From Corythucha ciliata (Eukaryota > Arthropoda > Insecta > Hemiptera > Tingidae): DNA of 64,000 nt. The first letter of the stretch is position 1. Every line of letters starts with the position of its first letter. Below are positions 43,972 through 54,953 of this stretch, in pieces. The notes beneath the pieces were generated by a model that saw only the letters and a list, made by a program, of their open reading frames with translations, did not search any database and had not been told where the DNA came from. Where the stretch lies: positions 51,933,952-51,997,951 of the forward strand of contig CM075941.1 in the NCBI GenBank assembly GCA_038030265.1, given 5' to 3'. Made by a program: the position numbers and the translations under genes.

Positions 43972-45898
43972 ATTTACGCTGAAACTCTAGTTCGGTGGTA
44001 CAAGGTGAAAAACATAAAAAACAAAAAAAAAAAAAACGCGGAGTTTTTATTTTTCTAGAAGAATTTAATCGCAATACCTAAAAAGTGACGCGAATGAATG
44101 ATCCCCGTTCAAAACTCATGTTGCCGCGTATGTATCTGCCCCACTGACATGCCTCTCTACAGCTACGGCCCTTCTGCCTTTGACAGGGTGAAAAACTCTT
44201 TTTCACTGTAATTTTTTGTTGTTCCAATTGTTTGTGAACTCAAGGGCTTATCACTCTAACGAGCTCGTCTACTTTGTCACGCAAAAAATTATTATTTTTT
44301 CTTTCTTGAGGTTCTCCAGACAAAAAACTCTTGTGCATCAGTAGGTCATTTTAACAATGTCCAGATGGCTTGAATACAGTTCTTTCCAATCGAGCAACTT
44401 CATCAAATTAATTGCTTAGAACCGTCAATATGTTTCTTTATTTATTTATTTTGCGAAAATTGGCAAAATACTCTTCGTTAATTGTTTACACTTTTTTCAA
44501 AGGAAAATAAACATCTATAGTTAAAATGATTCATTTACGGACGTACAGCTCGTTTAACATTAAAAGGGATTTATAGCGCTGGAGAGAACTTTTATTCTAA
44601 TAGTAACATCGAGCGAGTTTTTGGCCTCTAAATATTCGATTTAATGATTTCCACCCCACTCCTTCCTGTAACAACCAACAAATTCGAAATGTATTTTTAC
44701 TTTATCACCCCCTCCCACCCCTGGAAACCACCACGACAGGTTTACTTCTTGCCTTTGTATATAGTTAGTCGTGGGATTATTAGTGAATAATCGTGCATGC
44801 TAAAATAATCACGTTCTTCCGGATTGAAACTCTGAGTCGAGGTGGGATTCAAAGGGTGTCCCATTAATTTATAACAAAAACCACCCTCTTTACAACCCAA
44901 ATTTTCTCCGTATTTTATAATTCGCAGCAGGCTGAACTTTAACTTGAACAGTGTAGGAAGACAATTTCATTAAAATACTGGTTTAGCTTTTTGTTTTAAA
45001 TCACGTTCCTCTTCTCGGATGTTAATTTTTTTTTGGTTTTTTATTCCACACTTTTTCACCTTTTGACTTGTTGTCACTCCATGTTGACAAAAGTTTTCGA
45101 ACGAAAAAAAGACGCATGGACGGAAGGCGGAAGGGCTGAATCCTCCAAACCGCCCCTTCCCTTACAACCATTCTTTCTTATTGTCTTAGCCCCCCCCCTC
45201 ACCCCCTTCGTGAGTGAGTGTGTGTGCACAGCACTCCAAGGGCTCTCCTTCTCAATTATACGTTATTTTGTCTCTTCCTCCTTCTCCGACATACTGGTAC
45301 TTTTCTTGTCCATGGTGAATTGTGCGACAGTGGAAAATCTTGTTGGGTTTTCTCTCTCACTCTGTCTCTCTCGCTCACCATCTCTCTCAAAAATAAGAAT
45401 TTCACTTGAATAGGCACAGTTTTCGACTTACTTTTTTACGCAGACAAGTTTTTCGAAACTCGTGGGATAAAAGAAGTAGAGAAAAAAAAAAGGAAAAGAA
45501 TATAACACTTCACTAAACTTTCCTAATTGATAAAACTTTCCTCTGTCTCGTGCCTAGTATAGCGATTGTTGAACGGAAAAAAAAAAAAGATATTTCCAAT
45601 TTAAAACTTCGCTACAAGTTTTTATTTTATTTTTACTTCAATTATATTAATAAATTAGGTTTTATAAATAAGATCGGTGTGTCTTTCCGTGATTTAATTA
45701 AAAACGTAAGCCTGCGTGAAACCGCGTACGGCGCCGGCACCCCACGAAATACTGAAAAATGACCCATAACGCTATAATTTCTGGCCTATTTGATAACCGG
45801 TGGCGGTGGAAGTTGGGTTCAGGGGGGAGCGAATGCTCCCTCAATGGTCTGGTTGGGTGAGCGGCCGGTTACAAGCCGGGTAACAAGTTGAAGTTACC
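43176..45898. other. Mostly unassigned; CT microsatellite at ~43934-43965
   Basis: Apart from the ORF at 43263-43529 and a (CT)n run near 43934-43965, only short ORFs without motifs are present (for example 45033-45413, Ser/Leu-rich). The stretch is AT-rich with several homopolymers. No transposon ends were recognised before 45899. Confidence 0.45.
43263..43529 (-). CDS. Unidentified 88-codon ORF
   Basis: The frame (MLEDIEGKKDLSHLYVRCCV...) has balanced composition and no low complexity, unlike chance ORFs nearby. No domain was recognised. It lies just outside the 5' end of the I-like element on the same strand. It could be a remnant of an older gene or element that was the insertion target, or chance. 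Confidence 0.25.
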   Translation of the reverse strand: MLEDIEGKKDLSHLYVRCCVLFVDSFDDGVAAETAVTNKIKQISGRDNVFIGYSHTYNHQFLILEKNVRVHSSDASKVTIGDQFVSVL

Positions 45899-46639
45899 GA
45901 TAAATCCATGGCCGTAGCCAGTGGGGGGGGGGGTGGACAGTTGCCCTCCGCTAGAATCAAAAGCGCAGATTTGATGGGGCAGCTGCCCACCCACCAAAAA
46001 ATCTGTGATCTGGCTTTCTTGTATTCCTCTTCATAAAACCAATTTTGCGGATTTTTCTCACTAAAAAAAAAAAAAAACAACACATTTTCGCTTATCGGGT
46101 TCACAAAAAATAAAAAATTCGCCAATGTTTGTTGCTCACTAACCGATTTTAAGGGTCGGCTTAGCTTGGAAACCGATTTTTCACACTAAAATCCCATTTT
46201 CGCAGGTTCGACGCGCAATTTTCCTGTTTTTGGCCAGTTCAAATCGTGTTTACCCCGCTGTGCCATCCAGACTTATGGTGGGAGAGGAAATGCCAGCTCT
46301 GTTTACCGTCTCAGGTCTAAAATTCAAAGTTTAGCTCCAAAAGTATTACTTTCCGGGGGGGGGGGAGGAGTTTCAGGTTTTCGACATAAAATCCGAAATA
46401 GAAGGCTACAAACGACAGTTTTCCAGCAGATATTTATTTTTTGACGGATAGTGGCCGTTTCTGTGCAAATTTTGTCTCCGATGACCGCGAATTGACGCAA
46501 TTCTAACCTCCAGATCCTATTATAAGTCTGCTAAAAGTCAATGGTGCATTTGATATTTTCGCCAGTGAAGCTGGCCCACAGGCATGGATCCAGTTTTTCT
46601 CAAGAGGAGTAGTTGCACAGAGTTTTTTTCACCCGATTT

Positions 46640-47370
46640 TACTCGCGAATGAGTGCTGTTTTTTGCTTCGAATTGACGTTTTCCTTAATTTTAGCTGAAA
46701 ATGAATGCTTTTACTCTATTCTAACTCGAACTAGCCCAAAGGTCTCAAAAAAACCGTGAAATAACGCATTTTTGATTAACTATTTTAATTACGACCAGCA
46801 CTGGGCATCGCCTAACTGCAAATTGGTGCGTTCTGTCAATTTCAACCGCAAAAAAAATACAGTTTTTTTCTCTATTTAACATGTGGATGAACGCTATTTC
46901 TCAATTTTAGCCACGAGAAGTCCACCAATCAACAACAAACGGTGACAATATATCGCCAATTCGTTTTCCCTGAATTCTAGCCGCAAATTAGTGTTTTTTC
47001 CTAATTCTGCCTTGAGCAATTCCTTCTCCCTTAGAATTTTAGCAGTGAAAAGGTTCACATAACCCGCGTGAGGGCGAATTTCATTGATTTTGACCCGGAC
47101 GTGGCATCGTGAAATCTTGAAATGGGTATTTTCATCAATTTCACGGGCGAACGAACAATTGTCCGTAATTTTAGCCGTGAATAAGCACTTTTTTTCAAAA
47201 ATGTATGGGCTAAGTCACGCTCTTTCTCAATTTCACCCGCAAACTTGCCATATATAATGTATAAAAACGGTCAATTAGCTCTTGCTCGCAATGTTTACCT
47301 ATGTTTGAGAAACCACGTACTATGGCGCCTTCTCTCAATTTTACCTGCGTGAATGCGCTCCATTTCTCAA
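46640..47370 (+). repeat. ~30-bp repeat array, left part (continues at 51916-52260)
   Basis: About 20 diverged units in plus orientation end at CATTTCTCAATTTTATTTATTTATTT, where the tail of the minus-strand retrotransposon begins. The array resumes at about 51916 and ends near 52260. It was one tract before the insertion. Confidence 0.7.
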
Positions 47371-47652
47371 TTTTATTTATTTATTTATATACAGCTCAAC
47401 AGCATAAACGCCAAAATAGAGCAGTCAAAAATATGAACATAAAGTAAATAGCAGACATATAGCACAACATATCACCGAACACATAGTAAATGATAAATAA
47501 GTTAAATAATGTAATTAACAGTCAACAGCCAACTTCCTTTTAAAGGAAAGGAAAGTACCACTAAAAAAATCGCAATGCGAGGGTACTGAGTTCGCTACAG
47601 AAGCCAAGCGATCCAGCGTGTAATGCCTCGCATGGTTAGTACGGTGGTGCCG

Positions 47653-50229
47653 TCAATCACGTCTCAAATCACGCTGAGGAACTTTAAGGGACAGGCGTGA
47701 GAGGATTTCGGGGCAGGAGATGTGAGTGTTGAGGATCCTCCAAACAAAGAGGAGGCCCGCGGAGCGTCGTCTATCCACCAATGAGTGGAGCCCAGTAAAA
47801 AGAAGCCTTTCATTATATGATAATGCTCGAGACGCCCCAAATTTGTACGCCAGGTACCTAGTAGCTCTACGCTGGATCGACTCAACAAGATCAACCTCCG
47901 ACTTTAGAAATGGATCCCAGACAACAGAAGCATACTCCAAGTGACAACGAATCAGCGATTGATACAAAAGTTTAACGACAAAAGGGCTACCAAAGTCCGC
48001 TGAAAAACGCTTCACAAAGCCCAAAGCTCTGAGAGCCTTACCTCTAATGCTGATAATGTGATCACGGAAATTCCCCTTATTATTAAAGATAACGCCTAAA
48101 TCGTTTATTTCCCTTACTTCCTCGAGAGAAAGGCCATCCAAACAATATGTCCACGAATCACAAGCCTTTGACTTTGTGCCCACATTAAACTTGATACATT
48201 TGCACTTCGATAGATTCACGGTTAAATCGTTAAGCTTACACCAGGATACGAAAGCATCAAGATCCTGCTGAAGCAACAAACAGTCTTCCACGGAGGAAAC
48301 TGCTGAATACAGCTTCAAATCGTCTGCCAATAATGAGCAGCAGGAGGAACGAAAAACTTTCACCACATCATTAAAAACCAACAAAAATAGGATAGGCCCA
48401 AGATGCGAGCCCTGTGGGACTCCAGAAACAATCTGAATCAAGTCAGAAAGAGAACCATTGTAGGCCACCCTAAACGTCCTACCAACCAAAAATGAACGAA
48501 TCCAGGAGAGAAGTGGATTGGCAACCCCGTACATCTCAAGTTTCTTGATAAGAATCTCGTGATTAACCCGATCGAAAGCCTTGGACATATCAGTGTAAAT
48601 GGCATGTACCCTATGCCCCGACTCCAAGTTACCATGAATAAAATCATTGTACAGTAGTAAATTTGTGGGAGTGGACCGTCCCTTAACGAAACCATGCTGT
48701 TCCGGGGTGATGACATGCTTAAATTTCTCACCTAAGAAGTCAGCTACGAAGGAATCCAGAACCTTGGCGACTATCGAGCACTTTGCAACCGGCCGGTAAT
48801 TAAGCATATCATTTTTCAGACCTTTTTTGTATATGGGAACCAAGAACGACGTCTTCCATTGAGAGGGGAAAATGCCCTCCCTGAGAGACCTGTTGAACAG
48901 AGTCCATAAGGGAAGACAAAGAGAATCGGAACAATTCTTAAGAAACAACTCAGGAAGTCCATCGGGGCCCACAAAGAGACTGTTCCTGAATCGGCGAAGC
49001 CTGTATTGAATATCCTCAACCGAAACTGATGATAACGCTACATCAACAAGATCCCCTGGCAACCCAGAAACAGCAGACGAGAACTCCCGAGATGGAAACT
49101 CAGAAAAGTTATCGCTAAAGACAGAAGCAGAGTCGTGCGCGATTTCAGAATCAGAATCAATGGTCTTATCACCATTCATCATCACTTGGGGCAGATCACC
49201 GCTTTTTCGTTTGCTATTTACGAAGGACCAAAAAAACTTAATATCTTCACAAGTTTTTATTTCAGTAAAACGAACGTAGCGCTCATAACATTCACTGATC
49301 CTCAACCTGACATCATCTCTCAGATTGGCAAACTTCATATAACTCCCATTCGCTCCCGTCCTCCTGAACCTCCTGTAAGCATTATTTTTCCTCCTAATAA
49401 GAGAGATCAATTCCCTATCGTACCAAGAAGGGAACTTGGAACGAGTGGAAGAAGCTTCAGGAACGAAATATGAGTTAGCTGTATCAACTACGTCGTAAAA
49501 CAAACGCAAAGCTTCCTCGATAGAATCTTGTGATGAAATATTCCAATCCACATTTAGGAAAAACTCGTTCAAAGAAGTATAGTCAGCTCTACGAAAATTC
49601 AGACTAATTGGCCTTCGAGGCGGTTTGCACCTCAACAGCATGGGAATGAGAATTTCAACCGGGGGGTGCAGCTTATCCGGATCAACCAAAGAGAAATCAC
49701 TTTTACGGACCAGAATGTCCTCATTCATCGAAAACACGTAGTCCAACACTCTATTATGACAATTGAGCACCTCATTAAGCTGGAGAATACCATGAAAACT
49801 CATATTATCCTTGAGGAACAATTCAACCGCTGCACCACCAGAGTAAACATTGAAATCACCAGCAACTACCAACCTCGAAAAAGTGCAACTAGTGCGAACA
49901 AATTCCAAATCTTCAAAAAACTGTTCATAGATGGACAACTCTGAACCAGGATGGATATAGAAACACCCAATAAGAAGATTTCCCTCCACAGAGTCTCTAG
50001 AAACCAGAACCCGGCAACACTCAACCTGGGAGTTAGGACAGGAAATAAGCTTAGAGGAATGAGACTTTCGCACAGCAATGAGAACACCACACCCACGGGA
50101 AACACCACACGCAGAGTAGTCCCTGTCCCTCCTGAAAATACAAAAGTCATCAGATAAAATCTCATGATCATTGAAATGCAGCTCACCTCGAATGCCTCGG
50201 AACAATGTAGGCAGCGGCCGCCACTTCAA
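47653..50229 (-). CDS. ORF2: endonuclease and reverse transcriptase (LADD active site)
   Basis: This is an 858-codon uninterrupted frame. Endonuclease motifs: CGVLIAVRK, VVAGDFNVYSG (~residue 120) and LDYVFS; the extreme N-terminus (FDVVMLSETWL) is out of frame at 50420-50455, upstream of a small insertion. RT motifs: FVGPDGLPELFLK (~400), NYRPVAKCSIVAKVLDSFV, YTDMSKAFDRVNHEIL, GVPQGSHLGPILF and the catalytic box LLADDLKLY (~620), where LADD replaces the more usual F/YADD. The thumb and C-terminal motif IRCHLEYASVVWDP follow. No RNase H. The frame is in unusually good condition, so this insertion is recent. The displayed first Met is probably not the natural start. Confidence 0.88.
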   Translation of the reverse strand: MKWRPLPTLFRGIRGELHFNDHEILSDDFCIFRRDRDYSACGVSRGCGVLIAVRKSHSSKLISCPNSQVECCRVLVSRDSVEGNLLIGCFYIHPGSELSIYEQFFEDLEFVRTSCTFSRLVVAGDFNVYSGGAAVELFLKDNMSFHGILQLNEVLNCHNRVLDYVFSMNEDILVRKSDFSLVDPDKLHPPVEILIPMLLRCKPPRRPISLNFRRADYTSLNEFFLNVDWNISSQDSIEEALRLFYDVVDTANSYFVPEASSTRSKFPSWYDRELISLIRRKNNAYRRFRRTGANGSYMKFANLRDDVRLRISECYERYVRFTEIKTCEDIKFFWSFVNSKRKSGDLPQVMMNGDKTIDSDSEIAHDSASVFSDNFSEFPSREFSSAVSGLPGDLVDVALSSVSVEDIQYRLRRFRNSLFVGPDGLPELFLKNCSDSLCLPLWTLFNRSLREGIFPSQWKTSFLVPIYKKGLKNDMLNYRPVAKCSIVAKVLDSFVADFLGEKFKHVITPEQHGFVKGRSTPTNLLLYNDFIHGNLESGHRVHAIYTDMSKAFDRVNHEILIKKLEMYGVANPLLSWIRSFLVGRTFRVAYNGSLSDLIQIVSGVPQGSHLGPILFLLVFNDVVKVFRSSCCSLLADDLKLYSAVSSVEDCLLLQQDLDAFVSWCKLNDLTVNLSKCKCIKFNVGTKSKACDSWTYCLDGLSLEEVREINDLGVIFNNKGNFRDHIISIRGKALRALGFVKRFSADFGSPFVVKLLYQSLIRCHLEYASVVWDPFLKSEVDLVESIQRRATRYLAYKFGASRALSYNERLLFTGLHSLVDRRRSAGLLFVWRILNTHISCPEILSRLSLKVPQRDLRRD

Positions 50230-50377
50230 CGTTCTTCCTGGTTGGCGGGGCCATGTCTACTGCCATCAACTTTGAAAGGTGGTTCGCGTGCTCGCATCGA
50301 GCATGCGAGGGTACAATTTAACTCAACAACGCATGCCTCACCCCGAGGCAGATGCCGCGAGGCATTCGAGGCGAGCT
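50180..50377. mobile_element. 198-bp MITE-like insertion at the ORF1/ORF2 junction
   Basis: A 20-base arm, AGCTCACCTCGAATGCCTCG at 50180-50199, is repeated inverted with one mismatch at 50358-50377. It falls exactly between the codons for endonuclease motif SETWLK and those for ELHFNDHEI, which are adjacent in related elements. This separates ORF2 from its first ~20 codons and makes ORF1 read through into shifted sequence. No target duplication was recognised. Confidence 0.55.
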
Positions 50378-51392
50378 TCCTCGCACTGTGGATACTATAC
50401 TTTAAGCCAAGTCTCGGACAACATAACCACATCAAAATTGCAAGAAATCGAGCTTTTTTCAGCCGACGCGTAGAGGGGCCAGTGGCCAAAAAAGACGACT
50501 TAGGTACAGTAGCCACGGGACGTCGTGGAGGGAAGGTTTTGTCGATGAGACAACCATCCGGCCAGAAGTCAGGAGTAAAGACACAATCCTGTTGCTCCAA
50601 GGGGACCCCAACCTTGAAGGAAGAGTACGATGGATGCTTGGTAGTAAGTTTTACAACTTGAAAAGGCAAATCGTTCAGCGACTGTCTCAGAAAAAATTCC
50701 AAGTCCGCAACATCCGTAGAAGGATCCAGTCTCGAAACGAATATCCAGAATAATTTAGTCAGGTCCGAAGAGGCACCCCTTCTTCCGATGAATCCAGCGC
50801 GTTGACCTCCCCTTAATCGAGCCCTCAGCCCACCCCCAGAGGCCTGAGGGTGACTGCTGGCAGAACGATCATCAGTGCATGGCAGAGTAACTGAACCAGA
50901 ATCAGGACCTTGGTCGATATCGCGAGAGACCTTCCGATTACCACGCCGAGGACGGGTATTAACAAAGCGGAAGCCCTCATTCTCAACGCTTTGATCATCA
51001 ACAACTGACCGAGCTGGCGGAGAAGCGTCTCCAGACGCATGCGCCGCAAAATCCGAAACATCTCCAGAACTGGAAGAAGCACCGTCCTCCCCCCGACCAC
51101 AATGGGAGGTCTCATCACCGGTTGGGAATTGAAGAACATGTCTATTTAGCGAGAGAATGGAACTGATCCTACCCAGCTCTCTCGAGATTTTCAGGGAGTT
51201 AGCAGAGGAACGTTCAACTTTCGAGGCAATAACCGAATTTATTGCCACGCTGTCACATGGTATCCCGTCCGCAACCACCTTACGAAGAGCGTCGAAGTCA
51301 TTTCGAAGAAGATTAACTTCAGTTGTCAAATTGCCAACGATATTACATAGTTGAGCGAAATGCGATCCAATCACAGCTTTTATGCATTCCAT
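50226..51392 (-). CDS. ORF1 protein of the Jockey/CR1-like element
   Basis: The frame has 388 codons, starting MECIKAVIGSHF. Residues 1-75 look coiled-coil forming (heptad-like Leu/Ile/Val spacing in NLTTEVNLLRNDFDALRKV). A Ser/Gly/Asp-rich linker with a basic RPRRGNRK patch comes next. An RRM-like C-terminal fold (LFWIFVSRLDPSTDVADLEF...YSSFKVGV...FWPDGC) lies at about 220-295. This plan fits ORF1 proteins of the CR1/Jockey group (trimerising, RNA-binding). Residues after about 305 are probably not natural: they translate the start of ORF2 and the MITE-like insertion in the wrong frame. Confidence 0.72.
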   Translation of the reverse strand: MECIKAVIGSHFAQLCNIVGNLTTEVNLLRNDFDALRKVVADGIPCDSVAINSVIASKVERSSANSLKISRELGRISSILSLNRHVLQFPTGDETSHCGRGEDGASSSSGDVSDFAAHASGDASPPARSVVDDQSVENEGFRFVNTRPRRGNRKVSRDIDQGPDSGSVTLPCTDDRSASSHPQASGGGLRARLRGGQRAGFIGRRGASSDLTKLFWIFVSRLDPSTDVADLEFFLRQSLNDLPFQVVKLTTKHPSYSSFKVGVPLEQQDCVFTPDFWPDGCLIDKTFPPRRPVATVPKSSFLATGPSTRRLKKARFLAILMWLCCPRLGLKYSIHSARKLASNASRHLPRGEACVVELNCTLACSMRAREPPFKVDGSRHGPANQEER

Positions 51393-51867
51393 GTCAGAAG
51401 AAAAAAGGCTCGTCTAATGGGTATGATCTGAGCCAGTCATATTTGATAAAACGTAACAGATCGTTAAATAAAATAAAAAATAAAATAAATCACGGTGACC
51501 CGGATGATACTCGAGTTATGCGGGCTATTGCAGTCCACCAGAGAGGGGATACTCAAAAATCCCACTGCATACTAGGAAAAATCAAGCGTAAAATGAACAA
51601 CTGATTTACCTTGTGACGCGACTGTACTCCGAGACACAAACTTTGCCCTTTTGAAGAGAACTCAAATAAAATAAAGAGATTTGAATACACGGGTGCGGGG
51701 AGAAAAAAGTTAATTGCACGAAACCCGTAAGTCCAATCGAGATGAAAAATTCACAATTGCGGAACCACTCATGAGCGACGCACGCGTGCCCAAATTCGAC
51801 AACAATGGTCAAGAGAAAATATCACAAAAACAGAAAACCTAACAGAGTGTAGTGACGAGTGTTGTTG

Positions 51868-51915
51868 CCGAACGACTCTCAACGTTTTTTCCCGAACGAC
51901 TCTCAACGTTTTTTC
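51868..51915. repeat. Tandem 24-bp duplication at the retrotransposon 5' boundary
   Basis: CCGAACGACTCTCAACG plus a T6 run occurs twice in immediate succession. The copies lie at the junction between the 5' end of the retrotransposon and the resumed repeat array. They may mark the 5' end of the element or slippage during integration. Confidence 0.6.
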
Positions 51916-52352
51916 CGTAGCCGTGAATTGGCGCTTTTCTTCAATTCCAGCCGCAAATGAGTGATTTTTTCTTAATTCTACATTGAACGAGCAATTTATT
52001 TTGTCAATTTTAGCTGTGAAAAGGGTTCTATAAGCCGTGATTTAGCGCATTTTCTTAATTCCGTCCCGGTTATTGCATCGCGAAACCGCAAATTGGCGTG
52101 TTTTCTCAATTTCAACCGCGAATAACGAGACTTATTTCTCAAGTTTAATTTGAACCAGCGCTTTTTCACAATTTTAGCCGTGAATGGGCGTTTTTCCTCA
52201 GTCTTAGCCACAAAATGTCCTTTTCTAGATTTCATCCCGCGATCAAGAACTTTTTCTCATGACGTGCGAACCCCCCCCCCCACCAATGTGGATTCGTGCC
52301 TAGTTGGCTGCCCACCCCTTGATCACGGGCTGGCTACGCTCCTGTATAAATC

Positions 52353-53324
52353 CACAACATATTCTAATCACCACATCCACAAAAATTCAACATGTAATAA
52401 AACTTCTTCCAATTATCAGCTTATTATGGCGGGTTTACCATTACATTTAAGCCCATTTTCACCAACAAAATTGATCTTGTTTAAAGTTGATCGTGATTAG
52501 TTGCCAATAGCGACCCATATGAATTCTCATTTAAGTGTTTACATTGTAATCGCGATTAGTTGTTGATCTTGGCTTAAGAAGTTGGTGAAATCAGGCCTTA
52601 TTCGTCAGATATAAGCCGTCAGATTCCACAAGGATTGAGTGCGCTTATAAATTAAGTGCTTTGTTTTCTCACAATTATTGTTAATTGTCCTATCGTTATG
52701 TGTCCATCAATGGGGTATTTTCTTATTATTATACAGTGAAACGAACGTAATTTTTAGTTGGTGACGAGCTGTCACGCCCGTGTTGTCTGCCGTTGAGAGT
52801 AGGAGGGTGTTGGATTTTTAAACGTCTCGTTTAGAGGAGTCCCTCCAGGTGTGTCCGCCCACCAGACCACAGAATTTTAGACTCGTCAGCTTTTTCCGTA
52901 TTTAATTTTTTTTGTTTTTTTTTTTTTTTTTACTACCCATACGCCATACGTCTGTGGATTTTTGACTCTTGTCAACGATGTTGAGTGACAGCTATGCTTC
53001 ATCGGATACAGGCCTCTAATTAAAATGTCAAACTGTCCGGGGTGTCTGGCCATTTTTTGTTGTATCAGACCCGGGTGCAGCCTCATACTCGTAAAACCAA
53101 TTATAAAAAAAAAAAAAAAAAAAATCCAGGGTGCGAAGTTAAAAAAAAAGAAATCTTTAAAACATCACTCACAGCTCTGTGCGCTCTTTTTAGAACTGTC
53201 GTTATACACGCAACATCAGGCGAAAAACAGTAAAACATCAGTTTTGGTTATTGTCAAAGTCATATGGAAAACCAAGTCATTAAACTTTGTATTATTTGTA
53301 TGTTAAAAAAATGAAGCGGTTCGT
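52353..53324. other. Unassigned sequence around a MITE
   Basis: Apart from the element at 52450-52597, it holds a T17-type run (about 52913-52931) and an A run (about 53104-53123). No gene is supported. Confidence 0.4.
52450..52597. mobile_element. Small MITE with imperfect terminal inverted repeats
   Basis: The left end GCCCATTTTCACCAAC matches the inverted right end GCCTGATTTCACCAAC at 13 of 16 positions. An inner pair (GATCGTGATTAGTTG and its like) repeats in the body. The motif GATTTCACCAAC resembles ends of arthropod Harbinger/ISL2EU-type MITEs. No clear target duplication. Confidence 0.55.
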
Positions 53325-53540
53325 GGGTTGGGATTTTTGCTCCCGGTACGTTGCGGTGCTCTACTATGAAAGTAGATCACCCGCCAAATTCAAAAATTAT
53401 ACATAAGTTAAGTGTTGGAAAAAACATATGGTATCAAGATAGATATCACGGTACAACTTCAAACCAAACAAATATAATAATTTTTGTATTTGGCGGGTTT
53501 TCTCCTTTTTTATTCTTAACGGGAGCAAAAATCCCAACCC
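53325..53540. mobile_element. 216-bp MITE with 20-bp perfect terminal inverted repeats
   Basis: GGGTTGGGATTTTTGCTCCC opens the unit and its exact reverse complement closes it. A second inverted pair lies inside (CCCGCCAAATTCAAAAATTA and a near-copy, about 53381 and 53475-53500). The unit is AT-rich and non-coding. Flanking duplication not evident. Confidence 0.65.
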
Positions 53541-54049
53541 AAAATAAAAAACATTTTTTTCCTCGAGTCTGAGGACTTGCTTTTCCATAATATGGTTTTC
53601 CAAATGTATTTTTTTCAATTTTTTTAAGTCAAACATGTACGAAGTAATGACGTCAGACGTCATGAACCTGCGTGAGCCTTTTCGCTTTTTGGCCATATTA
53701 CACATTTCTTGATTGGCTGTATCTCCGAAAATAACAAACGTAGGACGTTCGGACTAGGCTTAAATTGTAGCAAATTTAGTTGGCTTCAACAATGTATACT
53801 GTGGTCATGCTCGGAAAACGCTTTCTTCTGGTATTTTTGTTTAACAACCTAAAAAAATTGATGGAATTTCGTGGTTTTTCGAGTGCCACGAGTTGAGCAC
53901 AAGGTTTTGAAGGTTGCAAACTTGAGTATAAACTACTCTCGTGGGCCCTAACAATGTGCAAAAGAAAAAACAATTACATGCATATTTGCGGTGTTTGATG
54001 TTTATACATATTGACTGGCCTATGTTTTATGTGCACCGATACGGATTTT
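53541..54049. other. Unassigned sequence
   Basis: No gene, RNA or repeat was supported in this AT-rich stretch between a MITE and the truncated 3' side of the Gypsy-type fragment. Confidence 0.4.
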
Positions 54050-54953
54050 ATGGTCTCGCTAAAATCTTCGCCGCAGACGGAAGGAGAAAGCGGCGAAGGC
54101 TTTTAGCAGACGTGGGTGTGCTGATGTTTTGGAGGGCTGCGACGCGTTCTGGTGGTGGTCGAGTTCCATCAGCTGAGACTTCGCAACCGAGGAAATTTAT
54201 TTTCGATGCACCGCAGCACCGAGGATGCTTTTGTTGGCGTTGACGGTGATACCGTGTTCGGCGAGGCGTTTAAAAAACAGCGCGAAGATGTGTGCAGTGT
54301 GTGGAAGCATCGGGTGAGAAAATGAGGATGTCGTCGATATAGGGGTAGCAGAATTCAAGTCCATGATGAACTTCGTCGATGAAGCGTTGGAACGTCTGCC
54401 CTGCGTTTCGGAGCCCGAAGCTCATGAACGGAAACTCGAAGAGCCCGAAGGGCGTCGTGATGGCTGTTTTCGGGATGTCAGGTGAATTGACGGATATTTG
54501 CATGTATGCTTTGACGAGGTCGATCGCAGAAAATATGGTGCTTCCTCGGAGGCGGTGAGAAAAGTCGTGAATGTGACTGACGGGGTATCTGTCGGGAATG
54601 GTCCTGGCGTTTAGGGCGCGATAATCACCACAAGGACGCCATGTCGAATCCTTTTTTGGGACCATGTGGAGAGGAGAAGACCATGGACTATCGGATCGAC
54701 GGACTATCCCTTCCTGTAGCATATTGTTGAATTCTTGTTGGGCGATGCGAAGTTTTTCGGGTGGAAGACGTCGGGGCCGCGAGAAGACCGGTGGACCAGG
54801 CGTCGTGTTTATGAAGTGAGTGGTTGAGTGGCGAACGACGCGATGGGTTCCTGGTGGGCGGAAGAGTTGGGGATATTGGGATAATACGTCAGTCACCGCT
54901 AGTACTGATCGCCGTTGGTGTTTGACGCCGAAAACGAGCATGGACGTGTGCAT
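54050..54953 (-). pseudogene. Gypsy-type pol fragment (reverse transcriptase)
   Basis: The frame 54953-54270 encodes a standard Ty3/Gypsy [57 protein letters not shown] and the catalytic box YIDDILIFS near 54325. RT continues to about 54060 across a frameshift near 54200 (NFLGCEVSADGT, SAKSLRRFL). The element then ends, so RNase H, integrase and the 3' LTR are missing. The protease normally placed between gag and RT is also absent. The copy is dead. Confidence 0.88.

Larger units (their letters stand above)
47371..51890 (-). mobile_element. Jockey/CR1-like non-LTR retrotransposon, near full length
   Basis: On the minus strand it has a ~450-bp 5' leader (51393 to about 51850), ORF1, ORF2 and a 3' UTR ending in (TAAA)n at 47371-47390. 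It lies within a ~30-bp repeat array. A 24-bp direct repeat (CCGAACGACTCTCAACG...) stands twice at its 5' boundary (51868-51915). A small inverted-repeat insertion disrupts the ORF1/ORF2 junction. Confidence 0.85.
45907..52344. mobile_element. hAT-like non-autonomous element made of short repeats, with nested retrotransposon
   Basis: The left end CATGGCCGTAGCCAG and the right end, inverted CAGGAGCGTAGCCAG, match at 12 of 15 positions and are both followed inward by a G-rich stretch with GGGGTGG(A/G)CAG. The flanking octamers GATAAATC (45899-45906) and TATAAATC (52345-52352) match at 7 of 8 sites in exact register, as expected for an aged hAT duplication. Without the Jockey/CR1-like insert the element is about 1.9 kb: a CCCATTTTCGCAG-type tract (46130-46560) plus ~30-bp repeat tracts. 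It has no transposase. Confidence 0.65.

Noticed and set aside
45033..45413. 126-codon ORF
   Set aside because: Ser/Leu repeats come from CT-rich sequence. No start context, domain or neighbours.
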